Positions 7,495-16,999 are shown, counted from the stretch's first letter. The stretch: 64,000 nucleotides of DNA from Nocardiopsis_C rhodophaea (GCF_039530945.1 NZ_BAAAPC010000023.1:1-64000); one strand, 5' to 3'. The notes: generated from the letters alone by a model not told the origin. Numbers and translations are program-made.

Positions 7495-10002
7495 CTACTC
7501 CTGCCTTGTGGTCCCGATACCACTGCCACCGGTACCCACCAGGGCACTGTCGGTACCGCCATCGTCGTCCGCGTCGGGCCTCTGGCGTGTCGGGTTGGTG
7601 TCGAGCCACCGCAGCAGCTCCTCGGACACCAGGTCGACGGCGATGCGTCCGGCGCGTCCGTCCAGGTCGCGGAAGATGCACTCGCCGTTGCCGAGGTTGC
7701 GCAGCATGGCCATGTGGTCCTCGGAGGGCTCAACCCCGAGCAGGGCCATGACGCTCTCGACCTCGTGGCGTTCGGTCGACCGGAAGGTGAACACGCTGGA
7801 CAGGCAGTTGGTCACCTGCTCGTTGAGCAGGTCACCCGCGTTCTGGCTGACCAGAATCAGGGCGGTGTTGCGCGACCGCCCCATTCGGGACACCTCGGGC
7901 ACCAGCTTGGCGCCCTCCGGTGTCGAGGTCACGGCCCAGGCCTCGTCCAGGAAGATGGCCTTGGGCAGGTGGCGGTCGAGCCCGTTCATGAGTCTCCGGG
8001 CGAACTGGCTGACCAGGTAGAGCAGGGCCACGCTGAGCCGCTGCTCGTAGGAGTAGTCGTCACGCTGGATGGTGGAGTCGGGCAGCGTGAGCCCGCCGAG
8101 GGTGAAGACCGTGGTCCACCCCTCGGTGTCGATCTGTGTGTCGCCCTGGGGGTCGAAGCACAGGCTCGCCAGCCGCATCTCCGACATGGAGCGCAGCACC
8201 GCCCCCAGGTTGCGCGACGCCGCGTCGTCGGAGTCCTCCAGGAACTGGACGACCTTGTCGAGGCTGGGGCGGGGCTGGTTGGCGACGGCGGCTACCGCCT
8301 GGATCATGGCCGACTCCCGCTCCTCGCTCATTCTGGGCAAGAGCAGGCGGAGAGTTTCGGTCGCCATCGTCTTCTGGGCAGCCAGATCATCGCCGAAGGA
8401 GAACGGGTCGAGCAGGCCGGGCTCGGCCGATCCCAAAGACATGATCCGCGCCTTGCGCCCGCGCCGCTGGAGAAGGCGGACGAGGGACTCGGCGTCGCCC
8501 TTGGGGTCGATGGCCGCCACCGTCACGCCGCGTAATGCGAGCTGGTGGATGAGGAGGAGGGCGAGTGTTGTCTTGCCGCCGCCGGGCTCGCCGGTGATGG
8601 CGATGGCCGTGGGCCGGTTGCGGGCCGCCGCGACCATCGGGTCGAAGTGCACGATCGAACGCGCCCGCCCCAGCGTCTCCCCGATGTAGGGGCCGGTCCA
8701 GCCGCCCCCGCCCGCGCCCGGGTCGTGCCGGTCCCCCACCTCGACGGTGGCGGTCGGCATCCCCCCGGCGATCGTGCGCAGCGGCTGGCGCTGGGCGTAG
8801 GCGTTGAGCCGGATCCGGTCGCCCGGCAGGGACTCCAGGAACAGCGCGAACTGGTCGCCCGTGGAGTTGGTGACGTCGATACCGATGTCGCGGTAGTGCT
8901 CGACGACCGCTTCGACGCGCTGGATCAGCAGGTCCTCGGTGGGTGCCGACACCATCAGCCGGTGCCAGCCGTAGACGAATGGCAGCCGCTCCTTGGTGAT
9001 GCCGTGCTCCAGCATGCGCGCGGCGTCGATCTGCTCGGCGAGCGCGATGGGCAGGTCGGCCCCGGCTTCGCGGATGTGCGCGTCCATGTCGCGGGCGTGG
9101 GCGAGTTTGCGGCCGACGTCTTTGCTGGCCTTGGCCGGGGGGATCAGCTTCATCCGCAGGCTGAGTTCGACCGGGAACGGCAGCGCATCGGAGAAGTGCA
9201 GCCACGGCTCGCCGTCGGGGAACGGCATCAGGTCGGGGAACCGGGAGAAGGAGAGGTAGGCGACGTAGGTGGAGCCGGCGGGCTGGTCGAGCCGGAGCAT
9301 CGAGCGCCCGTTGTGGATCACGCCCTCGACGAGCTGCTCGATCTCGCCCTTGCCCCACGTGCGCCGGTCGGTGGCCGAGGGCCGCGGCTCCTCGATCGTC
9401 CCGGTCACGGCGTGCCGGATGAGCCAAGCGAGCTGGTCGGAGGTGGCGTGGCGGGCGTGCAGCGAGCTGGCGGCCAGCGCCCGGCCGAGGCGCTCGGACT
9501 GGTCGGTCCAGCGGGCGATCTCCCGGTCGTCGATCGCGTCGTCCTCCATGCCCAGCACCTGTTCGGTGCGCTGGTAGGCGCTGAACAGCTGAGCGAGGAC
9601 GCCCTGGCTGAGCTGCCCGCGCACCCCGCCGCGGAGGCCGAGCCGCACACCGAGGTAGACCTCTTTGGTCCAGAAGTCCTTGGCCCACACGTGCCGGTAC
9701 ATCTCGTCGAGGTAGTCGAACCACCCCGGCCCGGAATCGGAGGTCTCATCGAGTTTGGTGGCCCACTCGGCGGCCGGGTAGGTGCGGTGGGCGACGCGCA
9801 GGTGGACCTCGGCGTCGTCCATCCGGATCGCGGCGAGCGCGATGGTGATGTTGGTGGCGAGCGCTTCGCGTTCCTCGGGGGTGGAGAACTCGTAGGAGAC
9901 CTTGGGCAGCCGGAAGTACGCCCAGGCTTCCGCGTCGCTGAGCAGGATGCGGTCGTCGAAGTAGCGGACCGCGAGGCGGCTGCCACTCCTGCTGCCGTTC
10001 AT
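7495..10002 (-). CDS. VirB4/TcpF-type conjugation ATPase
   Basis: 835 residues from ATG 10002, with AAGGAGGG six bases upstream. The N-terminal half carries a VirB4/CagE-like region (YFDDRILLSDAEAWAYF at the start). The C-terminal half is an AAA-type motor with Walker A GEPGGGKTTLA near residue 467 and Walker B AIFLDEAWA near 680, and a conserved LVSQNAGDLL segment that suits the family. VirB4 ATPases power assembly and substrate transport through type IV secretion channels at the inner face of the membrane. Coupled to the VirB6-like gene by a 2-bp gap; the upstream gap holds the palindromic repeat at 10058-10123. Confidence 0.9.
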   Translation of the reverse strand: MNGSRSGSRLAVRYFDDRILLSDAEAWAYFRLPKVSYEFSTPEEREALATNITIALAAIRMDDAEVHLRVAHRTYPAAEWATKLDETSDSGPGWFDYLDEMYRHVWAKDFWTKEVYLGVRLGLRGGVRGQLSQGVLAQLFSAYQRTEQVLGMEDDAIDDREIARWTDQSERLGRALAASSLHARHATSDQLAWLIRHAVTGTIEEPRPSATDRRTWGKGEIEQLVEGVIHNGRSMLRLDQPAGSTYVAYLSFSRFPDLMPFPDGEPWLHFSDALPFPVELSLRMKLIPPAKASKDVGRKLAHARDMDAHIREAGADLPIALAEQIDAARMLEHGITKERLPFVYGWHRLMVSAPTEDLLIQRVEAVVEHYRDIGIDVTNSTGDQFALFLESLPGDRIRLNAYAQRQPLRTIAGGMPTATVEVGDRHDPGAGGGGWTGPYIGETLGRARSIVHFDPMVAAARNRPTAIAITGEPGGGKTTLALLLIHQLALRGVTVAAIDPKGDAESLVRLLQRRGRKARIMSLGSAEPGLLDPFSFGDDLAAQKTMATETLRLLLPRMSEERESAMIQAVAAVANQPRPSLDKVVQFLEDSDDAASRNLGAVLRSMSEMRLASLCFDPQGDTQIDTEGWTTVFTLGGLTLPDSTIQRDDYSYEQRLSVALLYLVSQFARRLMNGLDRHLPKAIFLDEAWAVTSTPEGAKLVPEVSRMGRSRNTALILVSQNAGDLLNEQVTNCLSSVFTFRSTERHEVESVMALLGVEPSEDHMAMLRNLGNGECIFRDLDGRAGRIAVDLVSEELLRWLDTNPTRQRPDADDDGGTDSALVGTGGSGIGTTRQE

Positions 10003-10057
10003 CGGGGGCCCTCCTTGGTGATGGTGCGCTGCGTGGTGATGCCGGGTTCCCCAATCC

Positions 10058-10123
10058 CCGTTGATCTCGGCGATATCGACCGAATACCGGCGAGTATTCG
10101 GTCGATATCGCCGAGATCAACGG
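10058..10123. repeat. Long palindromic dispersed repeat, copy A
   Basis: This is a perfect 30-bp inverted repeat: left arm 10058-10087 begins CCGTTGATCTCGGCGATATC and right arm 10094-10123 ends CGCCGAGATCAACGG. The arms flank a 6-nt loop, CGGCGA. It sits in the 160-bp gap between the TcpE/ParA fusion gene and the VirB4-type gene. A near-identical copy is at 62171-62242 and a half copy at 38396-38418, so it is a dispersed element and not a feature of the conjugation locus alone. Confidence 0.9.
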
Positions 10124-10162
10124 CGGAGGGGCGGGGGGTTGGGGAAGCGGGGTGGGCGGGGG

Positions 10163-13100
10163 TCACCGGCGGGCTCCCGAGGGTGCGTGCGTACCGGTTC
10201 CGGGGCCATGGCCCGGGCCCGCCGGTGCCCGGCCGGAACCGGCGCCGCCGCTGAGGCCGTGGACCAGAACGCCGCCCAGCGCCGCGTGCGCGCGGCGCGT
10301 GGTGGAGCGCAGCGCCGTGACATCGACGATCTTTCCCGCGGCCAGGTGGTCGTCCCACGGAACCCGCACGATCGCCCGGCAGCGTCCGCGCGCCACCCGC
10401 TCGGCGTCGTCCACATCGCCGAGGCTGCGCTTGCTCACCCCGTTAACCACGACCACGGCGCGCATGCGCAGGTTGGCGTATCCGTGCCCGTCCAGCCACT
10501 CGAACGTCATGTCCACGGCGCGCGCGGCGTCCGCGCTCGCCGGGGCGACGAGCACCAGCCCGTCGGCGATCGGCAGCGCCCGCGCCACCCCGGTGGCCGC
10601 CGGGTCGAGCAGCGTGAACCCGTAGTAGTTCGCCAGCAGGCTGGTCAGCCCCGCGTAGTCGCGGTCGTCGAGCGTCTGCACGTAGGGGTCGTCGAGCGTG
10701 GACACGACCTCCAGTCCGCTCTTGGCCTGGGAGGTGTATTTGCGCATGCCGAGGTAGCCGTGGACGGAGTCGGCGTTGGCGAGGAGTGAGGTGAGGGTTT
10801 CGGGTGTCTCCGTCCGCACGCGGCGGGAGAGGGCGTTCAGCCCCGGGTTGACGTCGACCGCCACGACGCGCTCGTCGCGGTGTGCGGCCAGCGTATGGCC
10901 GAGCATGAGCGTGGTGACCGTCTGCCCGGCCCCACCGGTGCAGCCCAGGACGACGACGCGGCGTGTCCCGCGCAGCGGCGTGCGCAGGCGCTCGACGTCC
11001 TCCTCGGACAGGTCCGAGCGCTGGGGCGCTGTGGAGCCGCCGGAGACGACGCGGGCCAGTCGGCGCCAGCCGCGGGTGCCGCCCGGGGTGGGCGTGTCCT
11101 CGGTGTGGCCCGCGGCGTCGTCGTGCCGCGCGGGCGTGCGGTGCGGAGGATCGGTCAGGCTGGCCTGCTCGCCGGTGCCGTGGTCGAGTTGCAGGGTCGG
11201 CTTGTCTGGCCCCTCGGCCGCAGGCGTTCTGCTGTCGGCGCCCGCATCGCGGTTGGTCGCGTCCCCGGGGTGCTCCGGGGGCTGCCCCGGCGGCGTGGTG
11301 CCGAAGAGGTCGCTGATCCGCCGCGCGTTCTGCGCGACCCGGTTGAACACGCCGTCGTCGACGTGGTGCGCGTCGCGCGGGCCGTGCCCCTCCCGTCGCT
11401 TGCCGGGGGTCGTGGGGGTGCGCGGGATGGGGCCGACCGGACGCGGTGTGGAGCGCGATGTCGGAGGTGTCGCGCTGCTGTCGGTCGTGTGCGGGCGCGC
11501 GCTGATGGCGGGGGTGCCGCCGGTCGGGTTCGACCGCATGCTGCGGGACAGGCGGTCGGATCGCCCGGTGTCGGAGTCGGCCGCGCCGCTGGGCTTTTTC
11601 TCGGAGGGTGGTGTGGTGTCGGCGCTGTCCGAGGACGGTTCCGGGGAGGACGCTGCCGACTGCCGGGGCGCGCGGGGTGGTGTGGAGTCCGCCGCGGAAT
11701 CCGCGGAGGCGTCCGCGCCGCTGGTGGTCGGAGGTGGACTCGGCGTGTGGTCGCGCGGGCTCTGGCGCTGCCGGGAGCGGAGTGCGGCGGCCTCGGCGGC
11801 TTCCAGGTCGGCGGGCGTCGCACGGCGCGGGGCCACGTCGATTTCGGAGAAGCTCTCGTGCTCGCCGGTGCCGTGGTCGAGTTCCAGCGGCGGCTTGTTG
11901 GTGGCGCCGTGCTGCTCCGCGCTTTCGCCGGGGTCGGCGGGACCGGTGGGCGTGGCGGGCGTGGCGGGCTCGGGGGTAGCCGAGTGGGTCGTCTCCACGG
12001 AGTCAGTGGTGGCCGTAGCGGGGGCGGAGCGCTGGTCGCTCGTGGTGTCGCTGCCTGGCGTCGGGCGCGGCTGATCCGCGGGCGTCTCGGTCGAGGGTGT
12101 GGACGTCGTGGGCGTTGGAGCCCTCCGCTGCTTGGCGTCCGCGGGGCCGGTGCTGGCCGGGGCCGCTGTGGCGGCGGGATCGTCGGTGAACCAGTCGACG
12201 TGCGGACGCGGCTTCGGCCCGTCGGCGTCGGCGAAGCGCGGAGGCGGTGGCGGTGGGGTGTCGGTGCGGTTCAGGTGGCGGTCGAGGACTTCCAGGCGCT
12301 CGGCTTCGGCGGCGTTCCTGGGGCGTTCGGCGGGTTCGGTGGTATCCGCGGCCAGGCGGCCCTCCGGAGGGGGGGCGTCCTTGCCGTCACCCTCGGGGTG
12401 GGGTGTCGCGTGGGTTTCCGGGGCGGGCCGCGCGGCCGAGGCGTCTGGCTCATCGTGCGCGGTCGTCGGTGCCTCGGAGATGTCCGGGGTGTCCACGACG
12501 ACGGGGGCGTACTCGAACTCTCCCTCCACGGCGGGGGCGGACTCCTCGAACTCGACGGTCGTGGATCCGTGTTCCTCGCTCGCGGAGGCTGCGGCGGACG
12601 AAGCGCTGTGCGTGGCCGTGTCGCTCTCGGGGCCGTCCGCGGATGACGGGGTGGAGAAGACGCGCAGGACACCGGACATGTCTCGGTGCTCGCCCGTCCC
12701 GTGGTCGAGTTCGAGCGAGGGCTTACCGGTGGAGGAACCCGCCGCAGCGGGGTCCTGGTCTGCGGATCGCGTGGTGTCTCCTGCGCTGGAAGAGGCGTCG
12801 GTGTCCTCGGCGTCGTCGGTAACCGCGGGCTGCGGGTCGTCGGGCTCCTCCGGCTGCGCCTTCGAGCCGCGCGGTTCGTAGAAGTGCGAGGACAGGGGCA
12901 GATCCCACGGTGCCGCATGCGGGCGGCGGCGGGGACCCTTGTCCACAGGCTCTTCGTGGTTTTCTTCGGGAGGGGCGGGTTCGCCCAGGCCATGGGCGCG
13001 CTCGACCGGTGGCTGCGGCGCGGGGCGCTCCCGCTCGCGCAGGTCGTCCCGCGCGTCGGGTGCCGCCTCCGGTGAGGGTGCCGCGGGTGCTGCCTCAGCC

Positions 13101-14821
13101 GCCTCGGCGGTGGGCGGTGTCCGGTCCCCGGTCACCGCCTCGCTGGGCGGGTTGGGCGGGTGCGGTGGGGGCACCGACGGCGGGGGCTGCACGGCCTCGG
13201 CCGGCGTGATCGACTCGGCCTGGTTGGGCTGCGTCGGTTCCAGGAGGGTGGCACGCCTGCGTTCGAGGCGGCGGGTGGCTTCGACCGCCTGGGATCGGGC
13301 GCGCAGCCGGTGGTGGGGCGCGAGTCCGGGCCGCGTGCGCAGATCGGGGGACGACACGGGTTCGGGGGCCGCCGTTGTCGGCTCGGCGGAGGCAGCGGGC
13401 TCCGCGATCCCTGTCTCGGCCTGTTCGGCCGGTGCCTCCCCGGCCGACTCCTCCGCCTCGGGCGGGTCCGATGGTGCCGGTTCGGGGGCCGACATCATCT
13501 CCTCGGCGCGGCGGCGGGCGGCCACGTCGCCGGTGTCCTTGCCGCGTTCACGCGTGTCGGCCGTGTCGGGCGGCGGCATCGGACCGGTGTCGCCGCGCTC
13601 GTAGGCGGCCTTGGACGACAGCGGCCAGGGGGTCTGGCCGGAGGAGGTCCCCAGGTCGGAGATCCACTCGGCGTCGTGGTCCGTCTGACCGTCGTCGTCC
13701 TGGTCGCTGAGTTCGAGTCCGGGAATCGGGCCGCTCCGGGACCCGGCGAGGGCAGGCCCGGCGTTGGTGGGCCGGTCCGTTGCGGGCCGTCCCGCCCTGT
13801 CCGGGCGTGCCGGTCGGGGGTGATCGTCCGGCCGGTCCTGTTTCGGCAGGGCGAAGCCGAAGTAGTTGAGGAGCTTCAGGCCCACGCCCCGCTTGGCGGC
13901 GGGCCGATGGACGGGCTCCTCGGTGGAGCGGACGGGCTCCGCTGCCGCGGGGGTCTCCTCCGCGTGTTCGGATTCCCCAGCGGCCGCCTGCTGGGGCCGG
14001 ACGCCGCTCCAGGCCGACGGCCGGGGTGCGCGCCCGGCGGGGCGGGCGGCTGTCGGCGGGTGGGCGGTCGTGCCCCTCTCGACGGGCTCGACGCGCTCCG
14101 CCGACTCCACCGGCTTCATCGGCTCAGCGGGAGCCATGGGCTCGGCCGCCGGGAACCGCTCGCCGTGTCGGTGCTCCCGCCGTTCTTTCCGTCTGGCGTC
14201 GAGTGCCAGCGGTGGCGCGGCCCTCGGGGGACGGGCGGAGGCCGCGGCCCCCGCCGACGAGACCGTCGGCAGCGGCTCGGCTTCCGGCGTTGCGTCGTTC
14301 GCGGTGGCCGCCCCCGCGCCGGTGCGCGCCCGGTCGACCTCCACCGGCCGCTCGGTCTGCGCCGCGACGGGCGCGCCCCGCGCGGCGCGGACCGTGTCGT
14401 TCTGAGGGGTGGTCTTCTTGTGGACAGCCGGGAGCGGACCCGCGGCGGGGTCGCGGTGCCACACGCGCACCGCGACCCGCACCTCGGTGGGCTCGCGCTC
14501 CGGGCTGAGGCTGGTGTAGACGCGGGCCTCGGCCATGTACCGGACTTGCGACACCACCAGCTCGCTGAGCCGCTTCCCTTCCATGACCGGTCTGGTCGCG
14601 AAGAAGGTGATGATGAACGGGGGGACCAGCCAGAGCACGTGCCAGGGCGGGTCGGTCGTGAACGGCACGCCGATGACGGCGAGCAGCGCGAACCAGACGG
14701 CATACGTGCCCAGGAGAACACCAAGGAAGACGACCGAGACCGGCTGCGGCAGTCGGAAATCATAGAGCTTGTACAGCCGCTTCTCGATGCGCCAGATATT
14801 GGTGTACGTGGGCAGGTCCAC
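10163..14821 (-). CDS. TcpE-like membrane domain fused through a giant disordered linker to a ParA/MinD-like domain
   Basis: 1552 residues, GTG start at 14821 with AGGAGG upstream. Residues 1-130 resemble the TcpE/PrgI conjugation membrane family: a short N-terminus (YTNIWRIEKRLYKL), two hydrophobic helices (about 27-50 and 60-75) and a cytosolic EGKRLSELVVSQVRYM segment. Residues about 140-1270 are acidic, Pro/Ala/Thr-rich and probably unstructured, holding three copies of a KPxLxLDHGTGE motif (700-712, 976-988, 1207-1219). Residues about 1275-1540 look like a ParA/MinD NTPase, but the P-loop reads GCTGGAGQTVTT, lacking both the signature lysine and the P-loop lysine. It may be a non-hydrolysing or degenerate adaptor. 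Second structural gene of the operon core, after TcpC and the small membrane protein. Confidence 0.82.
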   Translation of the reverse strand: MDLPTYTNIWRIEKRLYKLYDFRLPQPVSVVFLGVLLGTYAVWFALLAVIGVPFTTDPPWHVLWLVPPFIITFFATRPVMEGKRLSELVVSQVRYMAEARVYTSLSPEREPTEVRVAVRVWHRDPAAGPLPAVHKKTTPQNDTVRAARGAPVAAQTERPVEVDRARTGAGAATANDATPEAEPLPTVSSAGAAASARPPRAAPPLALDARRKERREHRHGERFPAAEPMAPAEPMKPVESAERVEPVERGTTAHPPTAARPAGRAPRPSAWSGVRPQQAAAGESEHAEETPAAAEPVRSTEEPVHRPAAKRGVGLKLLNYFGFALPKQDRPDDHPRPARPDRAGRPATDRPTNAGPALAGSRSGPIPGLELSDQDDDGQTDHDAEWISDLGTSSGQTPWPLSSKAAYERGDTGPMPPPDTADTRERGKDTGDVAARRRAEEMMSAPEPAPSDPPEAEESAGEAPAEQAETGIAEPAASAEPTTAAPEPVSSPDLRTRPGLAPHHRLRARSQAVEATRRLERRRATLLEPTQPNQAESITPAEAVQPPPSVPPPHPPNPPSEAVTGDRTPPTAEAAEAAPAAPSPEAAPDARDDLRERERPAPQPPVERAHGLGEPAPPEENHEEPVDKGPRRRPHAAPWDLPLSSHFYEPRGSKAQPEEPDDPQPAVTDDAEDTDASSSAGDTTRSADQDPAAAGSSTGKPSLELDHGTGEHRDMSGVLRVFSTPSSADGPESDTATHSASSAAASASEEHGSTTVEFEESAPAVEGEFEYAPVVVDTPDISEAPTTAHDEPDASAARPAPETHATPHPEGDGKDAPPPEGRLAADTTEPAERPRNAAEAERLEVLDRHLNRTDTPPPPPPRFADADGPKPRPHVDWFTDDPAATAAPASTGPADAKQRRAPTPTTSTPSTETPADQPRPTPGSDTTSDQRSAPATATTDSVETTHSATPEPATPATPTGPADPGESAEQHGATNKPPLELDHGTGEHESFSEIDVAPRRATPADLEAAEAAALRSRQRQSPRDHTPSPPPTTSGADASADSAADSTPPRAPRQSAASSPEPSSDSADTTPPSEKKPSGAADSDTGRSDRLSRSMRSNPTGGTPAISARPHTTDSSATPPTSRSTPRPVGPIPRTPTTPGKRREGHGPRDAHHVDDGVFNRVAQNARRISDLFGTTPPGQPPEHPGDATNRDAGADSRTPAAEGPDKPTLQLDHGTGEQASLTDPPHRTPARHDDAAGHTEDTPTPGGTRGWRRLARVVSGGSTAPQRSDLSEEDVERLRTPLRGTRRVVVLGCTGGAGQTVTTLMLGHTLAAHRDERVVAVDVNPGLNALSRRVRTETPETLTSLLANADSVHGYLGMRKYTSQAKSGLEVVSTLDDPYVQTLDDRDYAGLTSLLANYYGFTLLDPAATGVARALPIADGLVLVAPASADAARAVDMTFEWLDGHGYANLRMRAVVVVNGVSKRSLGDVDDAERVARGRCRAIVRVPWDDHLAAGKIVDVTALRSTTRRAHAALGGVLVHGLSGGAGSGRAPAGPGHGPGTGTHAPSGARR

Positions 14822-14833
14822 GTCCCCTGCCTC

Positions 14834-15187
14834 CTACTCGGTCGAAACGCCCATTGCGCGCGCGATGGCCACGGCGGTGACCTCGATGATGCCCGGCACG
14901 TAGAACACGATCCCGATGAAGATCGCCAGAATGATGAACTGCGCGAACCGGGTGATCTCCCTGGTGAACAGGAAGAAGATGGCCACCACCGACACGATCA
15001 CCAGGAACAGGGGCCCGAAGAAGCCGCGGAGGAAATCGGCCAGCCCGGACGTGTTCGGGGCATCGCTGCTGGTCGCGAGGACGAGCGGTCCCGCGAGGTC
15101 ATATGTACTGCGCACTAGGTCCGAAGACGCGTAGGCGAGATTGGCCACGAGGGGGAGCATCTTAGCCGCCATCCTCCCGTACCTCAT
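14834..15187 (-). CDS. Small two-helix membrane protein of the conjugation operon (TcpD/VirB2-like position)
   Basis: Up to 117 residues. The start is uncertain: ATG 15187 gives the full frame, while an internal ATG after ACGGGAGG (MAAKM or the next Met) may be used instead. Two strong transmembrane helices are visible in the second half (FGPLFLVIVSVVAIFFLF and QFIILAIFIGIVFYVPGII). The size and hydrophobic hairpin match small channel or pilin-like subunits such as TcpD or TrbC/VirB2, but sequence alone does not prove this. The stop TAG overlaps the ribosome-binding site of the TcpE fusion gene, implying translational coupling. Confidence 0.72.
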   Translation of the reverse strand: MRYGRMAAKMLPLVANLAYASSDLVRSTYDLAGPLVLATSSDAPNTSGLADFLRGFFGPLFLVIVSVVAIFFLFTREITRFAQFIILAIFIGIVFYVPGIIEVTAVAIARAMGVSTE

Positions 15188-15264
15188 GTCTGAACTGCAT
15201 TTTCGCTCACGACTCCTTGGTCACTGCCCTGCTCGACCGATATTGTCCTCTGCTCGCCGCCCGG

Positions 15265-16233
15265 TTACCTGCCGAACGAGCGCGGCGCTCCCTGGACATC
15301 CAGGACCTTCCAGTCGTCGCCGTCCTTGATCACGGACAATCGGTAACTCTGGGTGAGTTCGGCGGGGTCATCCCCTTTCTCACCCGCGAGCCGCCACTTC
15401 ACGGTGGCCGTCGCCTGTCGTACATCATCTTTGCCGTTCGCGGCCTTCGCCGGAACCACCAGTTCTTCCAATTCGACGAATTCCAGACTGCCCGCGGGCA
15501 ACTGGGCCACGTGGGCGCCGTCCGCCAGGTAGCTGGGCAGGTGTTCGGGGGTCTCGGCGTAGGCCTCGAAGAAGCGCTTGAGGCGGGGTTCCAGCTCGTC
15601 GCGGGTGCCGGAGTCGTTTTCGACGGCCTTCGGGGCGGGCAGCTCGGCCTTGGTCGGCGCCGCGAGGAGGGCGGGGCGGCCGGAGACGACGAGGGAGGCG
15701 CCATTGTCGGCGGCGTAGACGGGGACGTCGAGGCGCATCGGGTCGCCGTTGACGTCGGCGCTGAGGGTGACGACGGCGCTGTTGTCGTCCTGCGGGTCGA
15801 CGCCGACCACCTGGATGTCGCGTCCGCTGAGTTCGGCGCCGGAGAGGTTGAGTTCGGCGACCTTGCCGTCGGGCACGAAGGCGGCAAGCTCCTCGGCGCG
15901 CTCGGTCTCCTCGCCCTTCTTGGCGTTCAGGTAGGTCTCGGCGAAGCGCAGCGCAAACGCGGAGGCCGCGCTTTCGGGGAAGTCCGGTTCGTCGCTCCCG
16001 GCCGAGGGCGCGGCGGAGGGCTCGGCGAAGCTGTCGCGGATGGGCATCCAGAGCCCGTTGAAGATGACCACGATGATGAAGGCCCACAGCACGGCCCGTC
16101 CCACCCAGACCCACCACCGACCGCCGGATCCGGCGCGCGGGCCGCGCACCGGCGCGTTGGCGTCGTCGTAGTCGTCGGCCGCCACGGTGCCGTCAAGCGC
16201 GCCACCGCGTCGCGCGGTCGACCTGCCAGCCAT
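15265..16233 (-). CDS. TcpC-family conjugal transfer protein (VirB8-like)
   Basis: 322 residues from ATG 16233, which has GGGGAGG six bases upstream; the frame reaches 16251 but that start lacks a site. A charged cytoplasmic N-terminus is followed by one transmembrane helix at about residues 42-60 (VLWAFIIVVIFNGLW). The extracytoplasmic part has two similar NTF2-like halves, each starting with an FAETYL or FFEAYAE motif and ending with strands such as SYRLSVIKDGDDWKVLDV. That layout is the TcpC family, the Gram-positive VirB8 counterpart that anchors the transfer complex. It is the first gene of the operon, so the operon promoter should lie just upstream of 16233. Confidence 0.82.
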   Translation of the reverse strand: MAGRSTARRGGALDGTVAADDYDDANAPVRGPRAGSGGRWWVWVGRAVLWAFIIVVIFNGLWMPIRDSFAEPSAAPSAGSDEPDFPESAASAFALRFAETYLNAKKGEETERAEELAAFVPDGKVAELNLSGAELSGRDIQVVGVDPQDDNSAVVTLSADVNGDPMRLDVPVYAADNGASLVVSGRPALLAAPTKAELPAPKAVENDSGTRDELEPRLKRFFEAYAETPEHLPSYLADGAHVAQLPAGSLEFVELEELVVPAKAANGKDDVRQATATVKWRLAGEKGDDPAELTQSYRLSVIKDGDDWKVLDVQGAPRSFGR

Positions 16234-16999
16234 CACGCCTCCCCATCCCATACCGGGTCCAGAGCACCCACCGGCGGCAAACCGACGGCAAAGTGATCCA
16301 CGCCCTGTTTACCCCATACCTATGGTGAGGCATTGTTCCGGATCCCCGCCGACAATCCACGTTGGAGTTTCGTCCCCGGCCCTGTGTCCTACCCCGGTTG
16401 AGATCGAACCAATGGCGCACAAGCGGGCGAATCCGAGCCAATCGACGGAATCAGTCGAGGCCATCGGCGCAATTGCGTGACAGTGAGAAAGGAAGAAGTC
16501 CCTGGTCGGATAGGTATTCGTGACGATTAGTGACCTTCGGCCGACCGGTCATGGGCCGTTCGTCCCACGGTGGGCAGCCCGGGGAGAAAAGTGGCGAAGC
16601 CTACACCGGGGAGCGGGATCCGGTCCCGCAGGTGAGCGTCCGACGACGGGACGCAAAATGTGCACCTCTGGTGCGCCGGTGGGAGATCGCGCGACCGTGG
16701 CAGCACGGGCGGGGGGCGGTGACCGCCCAGCGGGTGGCCCGACCGCAGGGTGATCCCCGAGGGGGAGGGGAGGGTGGCGGCGGTTTCATCGTCGACCACC
16801 AAATCGGTAACCAGCCCGCCGCGCAGCCCGGGGACCTTGTGCTCTCACGCGACGACGCAGACCCGGGAGCGCACCTGCTAAAGCTCGGACAGGTCCGGGC
16901 CGCTCGCCCGCTGGTCACCGGGAAACCGACCGACACCGCGACGCTCTCCCGCGACCCCGGCGTCACGCGACCGCGGCCCGGAGGCCTTTCCCCAACGGC
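16234..16999. other. Gene-poor junction upstream of the conjugation operon
   Basis: About 770 bp with no convincing coding sequence. Frames here are short or Gly/Arg-rich with no domain or ribosome-binding site. It should hold the promoter for the minus-strand conjugation operon, although no clear -35/-10 pair stands out. The reading PLVTGKPTDTA at about 16910-16945 faintly recalls the start of a short-chain dehydrogenase, which would fit the remnant immediately downstream, but the match is too short to count. Confidence 0.4.

Noticed and set aside
8545..10254. Long plus-strand open frame opposite the VirB4-type gene
   Set aside because: A GC-rich antisense shadow with no domain; its tail only translates the palindromic repeat.
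13160..15118. 652-residue plus-strand frame opposite the TcpE fusion
   Set aside because: Compositional shadow of the Pro/Ala-rich linker on the other strand. The minus frame has real domains at both ends.
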